Under the pieces are notes generated by a model, which ran no database searches, was not told the origin of the DNA, and saw only the letters and a list, made by a program, of their open reading frames with translations. 18,426 nucleotides of DNA, from contig JADZBR010000229.1 in assembly GCA_020852035.1 (NCBI GenBank), forward strand, positions 1 to 18,426. The letters are read 5' to 3'. Position numbers and translations under genes: made by a program. Origin of the DNA: Caulobacteraceae bacterium. GTDB taxonomy: Bacteria; Pseudomonadota; Alphaproteobacteria; Caulobacterales; Caulobacteraceae. Shown in pieces: positions 6,026-14,354 of the stretch. Each line of letters starts with the position of its first letter. Within the stretch, counting starts at the first letter, position 1.

Positions 6026-7603
6026 CTAGCCCTCGGCGCGGCGCACCAGAACACCGAACGGGCCGAGTTCGCCCTCGCCGGCGGCGATCAGCGTCTCGCC
6101 GGCCGCGTCGAAGGGAACGCGCGCCGGGGCCTCGCCCATGTTGAAGGCGCAGAGCACCTTCTCGTCCTGCCAGGTGCGTTCGAAGGCCAGCACCGGATCG
6201 GGCGCGTCCAGGAAGGCGATCTCGCCCAGCCGCAGCGCAGCGGAGGCCTTGCGCGCGGCGAGGGCGGCGCGGGCGAAACTCAGCACCGAGCCGGGGTCGG
6301 CCTCCTGCGCCTCCACGGTCAACGGCGCATGGGACGGCTGGGCGGGCAGCCAGGGGGCGCCGGTGGTGAAGCCCAGCGAGGCGCCGGCGCTCCACGGCAT
6401 CGGCGTGCGGCAGGGATCGCGGCCCTTGGCGATGGGCCAGTAGAGGTCGCCGACCGGATCGCGCAACTGCGCGCGGGTGACCTCGCCGTCCGGCAGGCCG
6501 AGCTCCTCGCCCATGTAGATCAGCGGGTTGCCCGGCAGGGTGAGCAAGAGGGCGAACATCAGCCTGGCGACCTGCGGGTCCGCGCCGCCGCGGCCGAAGC
6601 GGGTGACCGTGCGCGGCACGTCGTGGTTGGAGAAGGAGACGCACGTCCAGTGGTCGGGATAGCCGGCCAGCATCTGGTAGTGGCGCTTGACGAAGCCCGG
6701 CTCCAGTCGCCGGGCGTTCAGGAAGTTGAAGTTGTAGCCGGAGTGCAGCCCCGCCTCGGGGCCGAGGTAGCCGCCGCAGCGGGCCTCCTCTTCCGAGAAC
6801 TCGCCGAAGACGAAGCGGCCCTCGAAGGCGTCCACGCGGCGGCGGATGAGGTCCAGCATCTGCACGTTCTCTTCGAGGTTGGAATCGAAGAGGTGGCGCT
6901 GCATCTCGCTGGCGTGGCCCCATTCGCGGCGGCCGCGCTCGGCGGGCGGCACGGCGGGGTTATCGGTCAGGGCCGCGTCATGCAGGAAGGTGCCGGCGAC
7001 ATCCAGGCGGAAGCCGTCGATCCCCCGCGCCAGCCAGAAGTCGAGCACCTTGAGCGCCGCCTCTCGCGCGGCGGGATTGCGCCAGTTGAGCTTCGGCTGC
7101 TGGCGCAAGAACTTGTGGTGATAGTGCTGGCGGCGCGCCGGCTGGTAGGCCCAGGCCGGGCCGCCGAAGACGCTGAGCCAATTGTTCGGCGCGGTCCCGT
7201 CCTCGGCCGGGTCGGCCCAGACGTACCAGTCGGCGAACGGGCCGTCCGCCCCGCCGTCGCGGCTGGCGGCGAACCAGGGATGCTCGTCGGAGGTGTGCGA
7301 CAGCACCTCGTCGAGCAGCACCTTGATCCCCCTGGCGTGGGCCGCCTCGACCAGGGCGTCGAGATCGGCGAGGGACCCGTAGTCGGGGTGCACGCCCTCA
7401 TAGTCGGCGACGTCATAGCCCCAGTCGCGGTTGGGCGAGGGGTGCACCGGCGAAAGCCAGATGGCGTCGACGCCGAGTTTGGCGATGTAGTCGAGCCTGG
7501 CCAGCACGCCCGCAAGGTCGCCGTGCCCGTCGCCATCCGAGTCGAAAAAGCTGCGGATGTAGATCTGGTAGATCGCCGCCCCGCGCCACCAGGGGGGCGT
7601 CAT
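6026..7603 (-). CDS. GH13 alpha-glucosidase (oligo-1,6-glucosidase/AglA-like)
   Basis: A 525-residue glycoside hydrolase family 13 enzyme that would hydrolyse terminal alpha-glucosidic bonds of maltose- or isomaltose-type oligosaccharides. It starts IYQIYIRSFFDSDGDGHGDL, typical of the oligo-1,6-glucosidase/alpha-glucosidase group. The four conserved regions are seen: region I D98-EVLSH103, region II GFRLD201 (nucleophile), region III FGE268 (acid/base) and region IV SNHD328. Region I carries Ser instead of the more common Asn before His, which I recall as usual in proteobacterial alpha-glucosidases of the GH13_23 type. There is no signal peptide, so it is cytoplasmic and needs imported sugar. 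Its ATG overlaps the peptidase stop as ATGA (4 nt), implying one mRNA. No sugar transporter or regulator is visible beside it. Confidence 0.95.
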   Translation of the reverse strand: MTPPWWRGAAIYQIYIRSFFDSDGDGHGDLAGVLARLDYIAKLGVDAIWLSPVHPSPNRDWGYDVADYEGVHPDYGSLADLDALVEAAHARGIKVLLDEVLSHTSDEHPWFAASRDGGADGPFADWYVWADPAEDGTAPNNWLSVFGGPAWAYQPARRQHYHHKFLRQQPKLNWRNPAAREAALKVLDFWLARGIDGFRLDVAGTFLHDAALTDNPAVPPAERGRREWGHASEMQRHLFDSNLEENVQMLDLIRRRVDAFEGRFVFGEFSEEEARCGGYLGPEAGLHSGYNFNFLNARRLEPGFVKRHYQMLAGYPDHWTCVSFSNHDVPRTVTRFGRGGADPQVARLMFALLLTLPGNPLIYMGEELGLPDGEVTRAQLRDPVGDLYWPIAKGRDPCRTPMPWSAGASLGFTTGAPWLPAQPSHAPLTVEAQEADPGSVLSFARAALAARKASAALRLGEIAFLDAPDPVLAFERTWQDEKVLCAFNMGEAPARVPFDAAGETLIAAGEGELGPFGVLVRRAEG

Positions 7604-9075
7604 GCGGCGGCCGTGGCGATCAGCCGGGCGTAGAACTGCACCATGCGCTCCAGGTCGCCGATGGCGATGTGCTCGTTGGTCCCGTGGATCATGGCGGTCT
7701 CCTTCAGCGACAGCGCCACCGGCTGGAAGCGGTAGACGTCCTCGGCCACCGGCGCGAGGAAGCGGCTGTCGGTGCCGGCGGTGACCAGCCCCGGCGCCAC
7801 CGGCGCCCCGGAGACCTCGCCCGCCAGCGCGGCCAGGGTGCGCCAGGCCTCGGAGCTGGTCGAGGAGACCGGCGACGGCTCGTTGGGCGCCGTCACCCAG
7901 GCGAGGGTCACCGGCAGGTCGCCGACCGCCGCCTTGGCGCGGGCCATGACATCCGTCGAGCTCTGGCCGGGCGCGATGCGGTAGTTGATCCAGGCGCTGG
8001 CGTCCTGCGGCAGCACGTTCTCCTTGGGGCTGCCCTTCAGCATGGTCGGCGCGATGGTGGTGTGCAGCAGGGCCGCGCCGGGCGGGGTGGCGGACATCTG
8101 GTTCACCAGCAGCGGGCCGAACAGCCAGGTGTTGGCCACCGCCATGCGCACCACCGGCGAGGCCTGCGGCGCCAGGTGGCGCAGCATCTCGGCGCCGGGG
8201 CCGGAGAACCTCGGCTTGAAGGGCGCATCGTTGATGGCGGCGACCGCGCGCGACAGGGCCACCACGCCGCCGCCGTCCTTGGGCGGAGCGGAGGAGTGAC
8301 CGCCCTCCGCCTTGGCGGTGACCAGCAGGGTCGCATAGCCCTTCTCGGCGATGCCGATGATGGCGGTGGGCGTGCCGGTGACCGGGTTGTCGCGCACCAC
8401 CAGCATCCCCTCGTCGAGTACGAACTGCGCCTTCAGCCCGCGCGAGGCCAGCAGCGCGGCGGCGCCCCGCGCGCCGGTCCCGCCGACCTCCTCGTCGTGG
8501 CCGGAGACGATGATCACCGTGCGGCGCGGCTTGAAGCCCTGGGCGGCCAGGGTCTCGAGCGCCTCGAAGAGGCCGACCAGCGAGCCCTTGTCGTCGATCG
8601 CCCCGCGGCCCCAGACCGCGCCGTCGGCCACCACGCCGGCGAACGGCGGATGGCGCCAGTCGCCCTCGGATCCCGGCGTCACCGGCACCACGTCCTGATG
8701 GGCCATCAGCACGATCGGCGGCAGGGCCGTGTCAGTTCCGGCCCAGGTGTAGACCAGGCCGCGGCCGGCCACCGTCTCGCGGGTCATGGCCGCGTGGGCC
8801 GCCGGGTAGGTGGCGGCCAGCCAGGCGTGCAGCCGGTTCCACTCCGCCCACTGGTTCTGCGCCGGGTCCTGGTTGCTGACCGTGCGGATCTGGATCGCCT
8901 GCGAGAGGTGCTGGGCCGCGCGGCCCGCGTCCACCGCCACCGGCGCGGCGAGCTTCACCGGCGGGCCGGCGGCCCCGCCCGGCGGCTGGGCGGTCAGCGT
9001 ACGCGCGGCCACCACCGCCGCCAGCACCACGACCACGGCCGCCAGGCCGAGCAATCCTCTCAGAATCCAGCGCAT
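7600..9075 (-). CDS. Membrane-anchored M20 family metallopeptidase (carboxypeptidase-like)
   Basis: A 491-residue M20 zinc peptidase. The first about 24 residues are a hydrophobic segment after MRWILR, best read as an N-terminal membrane anchor or uncleaved signal, placing the catalytic domain outside the cytoplasm. Metal and catalytic residues are visible in order: H126-Q-D128, D161 in RGAIDDKG, E195-E196 in GHDEEVGG, D221 in FVLDEG, and H464 in MIHGTNEH. The central dimerisation domain lies around residues 245-355 (EKGYATLLVTAKAEGGHSS onward). Length and layout resemble carboxypeptidase S-like members. The ATG at 9075 has a strong GGGAGGG Shine-Dalgarno. It leads the operon with alpha-glucosidase and cupin. 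It is divergent from the lasso-cluster genes and could supply amino acids from linear peptides, but this link is speculation. Confidence 0.93.
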   Translation of the reverse strand: MRWILRGLLGLAAVVVVLAAVVAARTLTAQPPGGAAGPPVKLAAPVAVDAGRAAQHLSQAIQIRTVSNQDPAQNQWAEWNRLHAWLAATYPAAHAAMTRETVAGRGLVYTWAGTDTALPPIVLMAHQDVVPVTPGSEGDWRHPPFAGVVADGAVWGRGAIDDKGSLVGLFEALETLAAQGFKPRRTVIIVSGHDEEVGGTGARGAAALLASRGLKAQFVLDEGMLVVRDNPVTGTPTAIIGIAEKGYATLLVTAKAEGGHSSAPPKDGGGVVALSRAVAAINDAPFKPRFSGPGAEMLRHLAPQASPVVRMAVANTWLFGPLLVNQMSATPPGAALLHTTIAPTMLKGSPKENVLPQDASAWINYRIAPGQSSTDVMARAKAAVGDLPVTLAWVTAPNEPSPVSSTSSEAWRTLAALAGEVSGAPVAPGLVTAGTDSRFLAPVAEDVYRFQPVALSLKETAMIHGTNEHIAIGDLERMVQFYARLIATAAA

Positions 9076-9609
9076 CAGGCCCTCCCAGGGCGCACCCTAG
9101 CGGGCGGCTGATCCTGTGCGAAGAGGCCGGGGGCGGCGGAGGAATGTACTGTTCATTGAGGGCGGCTGGCCCGGTCGGCGTTTCGCCACCGACCAACCGA
9201 ACATCAAGTCCCCGGCCAGCTCTCACCATCTGCGCGGGTGCGATCCTCCAGGTGGCGCCAACAGGGCCTGAGTGTCGGGTCTGTCGAAGGGCAGCGGCGG
9301 ACAAGTGATGCAAATCTGACTGACGCCTTCGACGCTGAGATCCGTTTCCCGCGTAAGGCTGCTTCGGGGTTGGCTGGGATCACGGTCCCGGCCCGGCTCT
9401 AGCCGGACGGTTCGCGTTGTGACACTCTAAGGCTTGGCGTGGGCCGACATGGCCGGCGCCGCCGCGACAGCCGAGTCGCAGCCACTGGGCGCCCGCGCCA
9501 TGCAAGACCGCGCCATCGAGGCGCGGGAAAGCGCGGGGCGCAAGGACAATGGACCTTGCGTTCGACACACCCGGTCGCCACGGCGCGCGGCGCATCCCGA
9601 GGGGATGAC
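9076..9609. other. Intergenic region between divergent M20 operon and ECF sigma gene
   Basis: A 534-nt gap without a gene I can support. It must contain the promoters of both divergent operons, but I see no convincing -35/-10 pair. It holds an inverted repeat GGTCGG (9173-9178)/CCGACC (9189-9194) and a 7-bp perfect stem CCGCGCC (9508-9514)/GGCGCGG (9520-9526) with a 5-nt loop, about 85 nt before the sigma-factor start. The sigma-factor frame is open back to 9439, but the added residues are Arg-rich and show no domain. Confidence 0.5.
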
Positions 9610-10161
9610 ATGTCCCGCCCCTATTCCGGTGGCGCGGCGCGCGCCCGGCTGGCGCCGAAGGTCGCGGCGACGGCTGTTGTAGAGGTTGGCGCGCAGGCGT
9701 CAGACCTCTCTTGGCGCAACCACTTCGCTTGGCTGACAGCCGCGCTGCGGCGGCGCTTCGGCGCCGAACTGGCGGACGATATCGCCCAGGAAACCTATGT
9801 GCGGCTCTGCGACCACCCATCGGGCCCAGCCGTGAAGCACCCACGCGGCTGGCTGATGACGGTGGCGCTTAATCTGGCGCGCGACACCTATCGCCGCGAT
9901 CGCGTGCGCGCCGACCATGCGGCGCACGCCCCTGAGCGACTGCTGCCACCGGGCCTCCCAGGCCGCACGGCGGAGGACGACCTCCTGGTGCGGGAGGTTA
10001 TTCTCTCCCTCCCGCCGAATCTCAGGGAGGTCCTGCTGCTCAGCAAGATCGGGGGCTTGACGAACCGTGAGATCGCGCAACGCTACGGTTTGTCGGTCCG
10101 GGCGATCGACAAGCGGTTGCAGAAGGCGATCCTGCTGTTCGTAGCTCGCCTGCGAGAGTGA
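9610..10161 (+). CDS. ECF RNA polymerase sigma factor, FecI-like
   Basis: A 183-residue ECF sigma factor. Region 2 is around residues 35-105 (FGAELADDIAQETYVRLCDHP with the DDIAQE core-binding motif, then HPRGWLMTVALNLARDTYRRDR). Region 4 is around 122-178 (LPPNLREVLLLSKIGGLTNREIAQRYGLSVRAIDKRLQKA), a helix-turn-helix that reads the -35 element. A missing region 3 and the short length fit the FecI type. I chose the ATG at 9610 because GAGGGG lies 5 nt upstream and the alternative start at 9439 only adds Arg-rich sequence. The FecR-type gene follows after 16 nt, then a TonB receptor with an STN domain. The set therefore looks like a FecIRA surface-signalling system tied to lasso peptide uptake. 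Confidence 0.93.
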   Translation: MSRPYSGGAARARLAPKVAATAVVEVGAQASDLSWRNHFAWLTAALRRRFGAELADDIAQETYVRLCDHPSGPAVKHPRGWLMTVALNLARDTYRRDRVRADHAAHAPERLLPPGLPGRTAEDDLLVREVILSLPPNLREVLLLSKIGGLTNREIAQRYGLSVRAIDKRLQKAILLFVARLRE

Positions 10162-10177
10162 GGCGTCGAACCTGGCC

Positions 10178-11164
10178 ATGGGCACGCTCCGAGGAGACGA
10201 TCGCCGAACCCTCGAAGAAGCCGCCGCGTGGTTCACGCGGCTGAACCAGGAGTCCGTTAGCGAAGCGCTGGCTGAAGAGTTCTTTCAATGGCGCCGTACG
10301 CCGGCCCACCGGGCCGCCTACGCCGAGGTGGAAGCGCGATGGCGACAGGCCGATCGGGTCCGCAACGATCCCGAACTCGTGCGCTTGACCGAAACGGCGC
10401 TCCGCCGGCCGAAGGCGAGGCAGGTGTTTTGGCGGCGCGCGGCCAAAGCCTTGCCGCAGTTTGGCTTGGCGACTGCAGTCCTGGCGGGCGCGATCGCGCT
10501 GGCGGTCACGCTCTTTGCACCGCAGACCTACCACACCGAGGTGGGGGCCCAGCAGATCGTCCGGCTGGAGGACGGGTCGGTGCTCAGGCTGAACACCGAC
10601 AGCAAGGTCGAGGTCCGCTTCACGCGCACCGAGCGCAGGCTCGTGCTTCGGCGCGGGGAGGGGTTCTTCGAAGTGGCGCACGATGTGGCGCGGCCGTTCG
10701 TGGTCCAGGTGGGCGATGCCGAAGTGCGAGCGCTCGGGACCAGGTTCGACGTTCGGCGCGCCGGTCCGGCGACCCAGGTGGTCTTGCTCGAAGGGCGTGT
10801 CCGGGTTTCGCGTCCGACGCGGGATGAGCAATGGACGCTGACGCCGAACCAGAAAATCGTCCTGAACGGTGCTCGGCCCTCGCCGGCGTCGGCCGACGCC
10901 GCCTCTGCGACCAGTTGGACGACCGGCCGCCTACGGTTCCACCAAACGCCGCTCGCGGACGCCGTCGCCGAGGTCAATCGCTACAATCGCGAGCAGATCG
11001 CGCTCGACGCTGGCCCCGTCGGCCAAGTGCGGGTGAGTGGCGTCTTCGATACGGGCGACACAAGGGGATTCGTCTCGGCGGTCACCGAGCTCTTTGACCT
11101 GCGCGCCGAAGTCACCGCGGGCGGCGTCCGGCTGCGGGCGATGGACGCTCCGCGCGCCGGATAG
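10178..11164 (+). CDS. FecR-type anti-sigma / sigma regulator
   Basis: A 328-residue inner-membrane regulator. The N-terminal cytoplasmic part (about residues 10-65, EEAAAWFTRLNQES...FFQWRRTPAHRAAYAEVEARW) is the DUF4880-like segment that binds the sigma factor. One membrane helix lies at about 95-113 (FGLATAVLAGAIALAVTLF). The periplasmic FecR domain spans about 118-212, with GQ-type RLEDGSVLRLNTDSKV, LRRGEGFFEVAHD and RALGTRFDVR. A C-terminal segment (about 255-318, FHQTPLADAVAEVNRYN onward) resembles the STN-like fold that contacts the receptor. In the family FecR carries the signal from a loaded TonB receptor to the sigma factor. The ATG at 10178 is the first in-frame start after the sigma stop; the Shine-Dalgarno is weak, so coupling with the sigma gene is likely. 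Confidence 0.92.
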   Translation: MGTLRGDDRRTLEEAAAWFTRLNQESVSEALAEEFFQWRRTPAHRAAYAEVEARWRQADRVRNDPELVRLTETALRRPKARQVFWRRAAKALPQFGLATAVLAGAIALAVTLFAPQTYHTEVGAQQIVRLEDGSVLRLNTDSKVEVRFTRTERRLVLRRGEGFFEVAHDVARPFVVQVGDAEVRALGTRFDVRRAGPATQVVLLEGRVRVSRPTRDEQWTLTPNQKIVLNGARPSPASADAASATSWTTGRLRFHQTPLADAVAEVNRYNREQIALDAGPVGQVRVSGVFDTGDTRGFVSAVTELFDLRAEVTAGGVRLRAMDAPRAG

Positions 11165-11192
11165 GAAATTTCGGCGGTCGCGGTTCGCGTTT
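11164..11192 (+). promoter_or_regulatory. Candidate ECF (FecI-type) promoter before the TonB receptor gene
   Basis: In the 114-nt gap between the FecR and receptor genes, GGAAAT (11164-11169) is followed 17 nt later by GCGTTT (11187-11192). GGAAAT equals the -35 box I remember for the E. coli FecI target fecA; the -10 match to TCCTTT is poor. A position ahead of the receptor is where a FecI-type sigma usually acts. Weak evidence from a single site. Confidence 0.3.
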
Positions 11193-11278
11193 CGCCAGGC
11201 TGGCGCGTCTCCTCCGTGACGCCGATCAAACGACCGGGCTTGGCCCCATCCAGATCAATACGGCGTCGGGGGAGAGAC

Positions 11279-14200
11279 ATGATTCGTATCGCGCACTCTT
11301 TGCTCGGCCTTAGGGGACGCCTGCTGGCCAGTTCGGTCTGGTTGCTCGCCACCGCAGGGGCGGCGCCTGCGCTGGCGGCCCCGCCGGTGAAGGTCGATGT
11401 GTCGGCCGGACCACTGGATGCAGCGCTGGTGGCGCTGGCGAGTCAGACCCACCAGCAGGTTCTTTATGCCGCCGATCTCGTGGCGGACCGCCAAGCGCCG
11501 GCCGTGAAAGGGCAGCTTACACCGGAGGACGCGTTGCAGCGCCTGTTGAAGGGCAGCGGCATCACGGCCAAACGGACCGCACCGAACGTCCTCGTGCTCG
11601 AAGCCTCGACGCCGCGCACGGCGAAGACTCCGCCGGCCGGGCGTCCGGCCGACCGCCCTTTCGCTGAGGATCCGCCGCCGTTGGCGACGGCGCAGGGACG
11701 CGACGCCGCGCCTCTGACGCCGGCGCGGCCGCCCCTCGTGGAAGCCCTGACGGTCGTCGGGTCGCTAATCCGCGGCTTGACGGACGGTCCTTCGCCAGTG
11801 GTCATTCTCAGCCGGGACCAACTGGACCGGTCGGGGTATGCGACTGTGGCGGGTGCCCTCGCCGCCCTGCCGCAGAACTTCGGCGGGACGACCAACGAAG
11901 GCCTCAATAACAACGGCGGCGAACGTCAGGCCACCAACAACCACTTCGGCGCCGGCCTGAATTTGCGAGGTCTAGGCGCGGACGCGACATTGGTGCTGGT
12001 CAACGGCCGTCGGGTGGCTGGCGCGGGCTCCAACGGCGAGTTCGCCGACATCTCGACGATTCCGACGGCGGCCGTTGAGCGGGTGGAACTGCTGCTGGAT
12101 GGCGCCTCCGCCCTTTATGGCTCCGATGCGGTCGGCGGCGTGGTCAACATCGTGCTCAAGCGACGGTACGAAGGGGCCGAGACTCGGCTGATGGGCGGCG
12201 TGGCGACCGCCGGCGAGCCTTTCGAACAGCAGGCCGCCCAGACCCTCGGCGGCCGGTGGTCGGGCGGGGCCGGGCTCTTCTCCTATGAGTACCATCAGCG
12301 CGACGTCCTCCATGCGGAAGACCGCAAGACCACCCGCGACGCCGATCTGCGGCGGCTGGGGGGAAGCGATCAGCGGAGCAGCTTCGCCTTCCCAGGCAAT
12401 GTGCTGCGGCCGGACCCGGCGAGCGGTACAAACCTGCCGTTCTGGGCGATCCCCGCCGGGCAGACCGGCGTCGGGTTGCAACCGGCGGACTTTCTGGCGG
12501 GGGTGATCAATCTGCGCAATCAACGGGTCGGCGTCGACGTGCTGCCAGCCCAAAAGCGGCATAGCCTCTATCTGACAGCGCGGCAGGAACTGACTGAGCG
12601 GCTCGAGGTCTCGGGTGACCTTCGTTACGGCTATCGCACCTATGGCCTCGACTCGGGGATCAACTCCGGCCTCGTCACCATCACCCCCGCCAATCCCTTC
12701 TTTGTGTCGCCCAGCGGGGCTGCCAGCCACAGCATCCAGTACGCTTTCGCCGAACTGCCGAGCGCCCGCGCCGAAGGCTCGGCCGAGAGCCTCGGCGCCT
12801 CGTTCGGCGCCGAGATCCGCCTTTGGGGCGACTGGCGCGCGGAAGCCTACGGCGCCTATAGCCGCGAGACCGGCAAGGCCCGCAACACCGGGCTTTTGAA
12901 CACCATCGCGTTGCGTGAGGCGCTAGGCGTCACGCCCGACCAAGCCGAAACGGCCTTCGACCCGGCACGTGACGGCTACTTCAACCCGTTCAACGGTCAG
13001 GCCTCCAATGCGCAGGCGGTGCTCGACTACATCGGCGGCGGGTACCAGCGCTTTCGCAACCGCGCGACCGTGCGCACCCTCAATCTGAAAGCTGATGGCG
13101 CCCTCTTGTCGTTGCCTGGAGGGCGAATGCGCCTCGCGGTGGGCGCCCAGCATCGCGAAGAGACTTTCACGCGCATCGGCCAGAACTATGTGACGACGCC
13201 CGCGCCGGTGGCGGCCGCGGCGGTCGAGGTCGACCGACGGATCGAGGCCGCCTTCGCCGAACTGCGCGCGCCCCTAGTCGGGCCCGACAACGCCCGCCCC
13301 GGAGTGCTGCGCCTCGAACTGTCGCTCGCCGGACGCATTGAGCGCTATGACGACTTCGGCTGGACCGGAAATCCCAAGGTGGGGGCGCTCTGGTCGCCAG
13401 CGGACGGTCTCCTGCTCCGCGCCAGCTACGGACGCTCGTTTCGGGCGCCTGGCCTGCGCGAGTTGAGCGATGCGCCCAGCAATATCTCATCGCTCCTACC
13501 TTCGAAGGGCGTGCGGGTCGGCACGCTGATCCAGACAGGCGGCAATCCCGATCTCGAACCAGAGACAGCCGACACGCTCACGGCGGGCTTGGAATGGCGA
13601 TCGGCGTCCGGCCTGAGGATCAGCGCCAGCTGGTTCGACGTGAAGTTCAAGGACAGGATCGATCAGCCGGTGCGCGCCAACATCCAGACCGCGCTTGATG
13701 ACCCCAAGGTCGCGGTCTTCGTGCAGCGCGTCACGCCCGCCGCCAATCCGTCCGACCATGCCATCGTCGAGGCGCTGCTCGCCGACCCAGCGACCCGGAC
13801 GGTGCTGGGCGGCCCGGAGGCCTATGGCGCGATCGTAGACGCCAGATACGTCAACACCGCATCTCTGCGGGTGAGCGGGCTGGATGTCTCGGCGCTTTAT
13901 CGGCGCGCCTTCGGGGCCAATGAGCTGACCTTTGAGGGAACGCTCACCCACCTCTATCGCTACCGGCAGCAGCTCACGCCGACCTCAGCGCCCGTCGATT
14001 TCCTGGGCGTGGCGACCTACCCGGTGGATCTGCGCGCGCGGGCCACAGTGGACTGGCGGCGCGGCGATTTCGGCGCCGGCCTGGCGCTCAACTACACCTC
14101 GGCCTACGAGGATGCGCTCGGGTTGAAAATCGACGACCTCGCCACCCTAGACCTGCAGCTGCGCTACACGGCCCCCGAAGCGTCGCGGTTGAAGGGCGTC

Positions 14201-14338
14201 ACCGCCACCTTGAGCGTGCGAAATCTCTTCGATGCGCGCCCGCCCTTCTATGACAATGCGGCCGGCGTCGCCTACGACGCGGCGAACGCCAGTCCGTTGG
14301 GGCGGTTTGTCTCCCTTCAGCTCGTCAAGGCCTGGTGA
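11279..14338 (+). CDS. TonB-dependent receptor with N-terminal STN signalling domain (probable lasso peptide transporter)
   Basis: A 1019-residue outer-membrane receptor. A signal peptide covers about residues 1-34 (LLASSVWLLATAGAAPALA, cleavage before APP). An STN domain follows at about 40-108 (VDVSAGPLDAALVALASQT...GSGITAKRTAPNVLVLEA), which in FecA-type transducers contacts FecR. A Pro/Ala-rich linker spans 110-150 and a TonB-box-like stretch (VEALTVVG) lies near 154. The plug domain is about 158-300, with NLRGLGADATLVLVNGRRV and YGSDAVGGVVNIVLKR. A long beta barrel follows, ending in an aromatic C-terminal residue (LVKAW) as outer-membrane proteins do. The ATG at 11279 is chosen for its GGGGGAGAG Shine-Dalgarno and because the signal peptide begins there. 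The gene lies 16 nt before the isopeptidase; the pairing suggests uptake of a lasso peptide rather than an iron siderophore. Confidence 0.94.
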   Translation: MIRIAHSLLGLRGRLLASSVWLLATAGAAPALAAPPVKVDVSAGPLDAALVALASQTHQQVLYAADLVADRQAPAVKGQLTPEDALQRLLKGSGITAKRTAPNVLVLEASTPRTAKTPPAGRPADRPFAEDPPPLATAQGRDAAPLTPARPPLVEALTVVGSLIRGLTDGPSPVVILSRDQLDRSGYATVAGALAALPQNFGGTTNEGLNNNGGERQATNNHFGAGLNLRGLGADATLVLVNGRRVAGAGSNGEFADISTIPTAAVERVELLLDGASALYGSDAVGGVVNIVLKRRYEGAETRLMGGVATAGEPFEQQAAQTLGGRWSGGAGLFSYEYHQRDVLHAEDRKTTRDADLRRLGGSDQRSSFAFPGNVLRPDPASGTNLPFWAIPAGQTGVGLQPADFLAGVINLRNQRVGVDVLPAQKRHSLYLTARQELTERLEVSGDLRYGYRTYGLDSGINSGLVTITPANPFFVSPSGAASHSIQYAFAELPSARAEGSAESLGASFGAEIRLWGDWRAEAYGAYSRETGKARNTGLLNTIALREALGVTPDQAETAFDPARDGYFNPFNGQASNAQAVLDYIGGGYQRFRNRATVRTLNLKADGALLSLPGGRMRLAVGAQHREETFTRIGQNYVTTPAPVAAAAVEVDRRIEAAFAELRAPLVGPDNARPGVLRLELSLAGRIERYDDFGWTGNPKVGALWSPADGLLLRASYGRSFRAPGLRELSDAPSNISSLLPSKGVRVGTLIQTGGNPDLEPETADTLTAGLEWRSASGLRISASWFDVKFKDRIDQPVRANIQTALDDPKVAVFVQRVTPAANPSDHAIVEALLADPATRTVLGGPEAYGAIVDARYVNTASLRVSGLDVSALYRRAFGANELTFEGTLTHLYRYRQQLTPTSAPVDFLGVATYPVDLRARATVDWRRGDFGAGLALNYTSAYEDALGLKIDDLATLDLQLRYTAPEASRLKGVTATLSVRNLFDARPPFYDNAAGVAYDAANASPLGRFVSLQLVKAW

Positions 14339-14354
14339 GCGGAAGGCTCGTCCG

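Noticed and set aside
9144..9310. Short frame (about 54 codons) beginning at an ATG just after GGAGGA, considered as a possible lasso precursor
   Set aside because: The Shine-Dalgarno touches the start codon, there is no leader-like sequence, and the frame has no plausible core with Thr at -2 and Asp/Glu at ring position 7-9. It is also far from the cyclase.
9508..9526. 7-bp stem-loop as an intrinsic terminator
   Set aside because: It is not followed by a T run and lies in front of, not after, a gene.
9439..9609. Longer sigma-factor start giving a 240-residue protein
   Set aside because: The extra 57 residues are Arg- and Gly-rich without sigma-factor homology, and a good Shine-Dalgarno lies before the ATG at 9610.
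11279..14338. Ferric-siderophore receptor as part of an iron uptake locus
   Set aside because: STN plus FecIR would fit iron uptake, but no siderophore synthesis or iron transport gene is next to it, while an isopeptidase and lasso cyclase are. Kept only as an alternative.
14232..14354. Upstream extension of the isopeptidase into the receptor gene
   Set aside because: The added part is Arg/Pro-rich, overlaps the end of the receptor in another frame, and would bury the signal peptide that begins at 14355.
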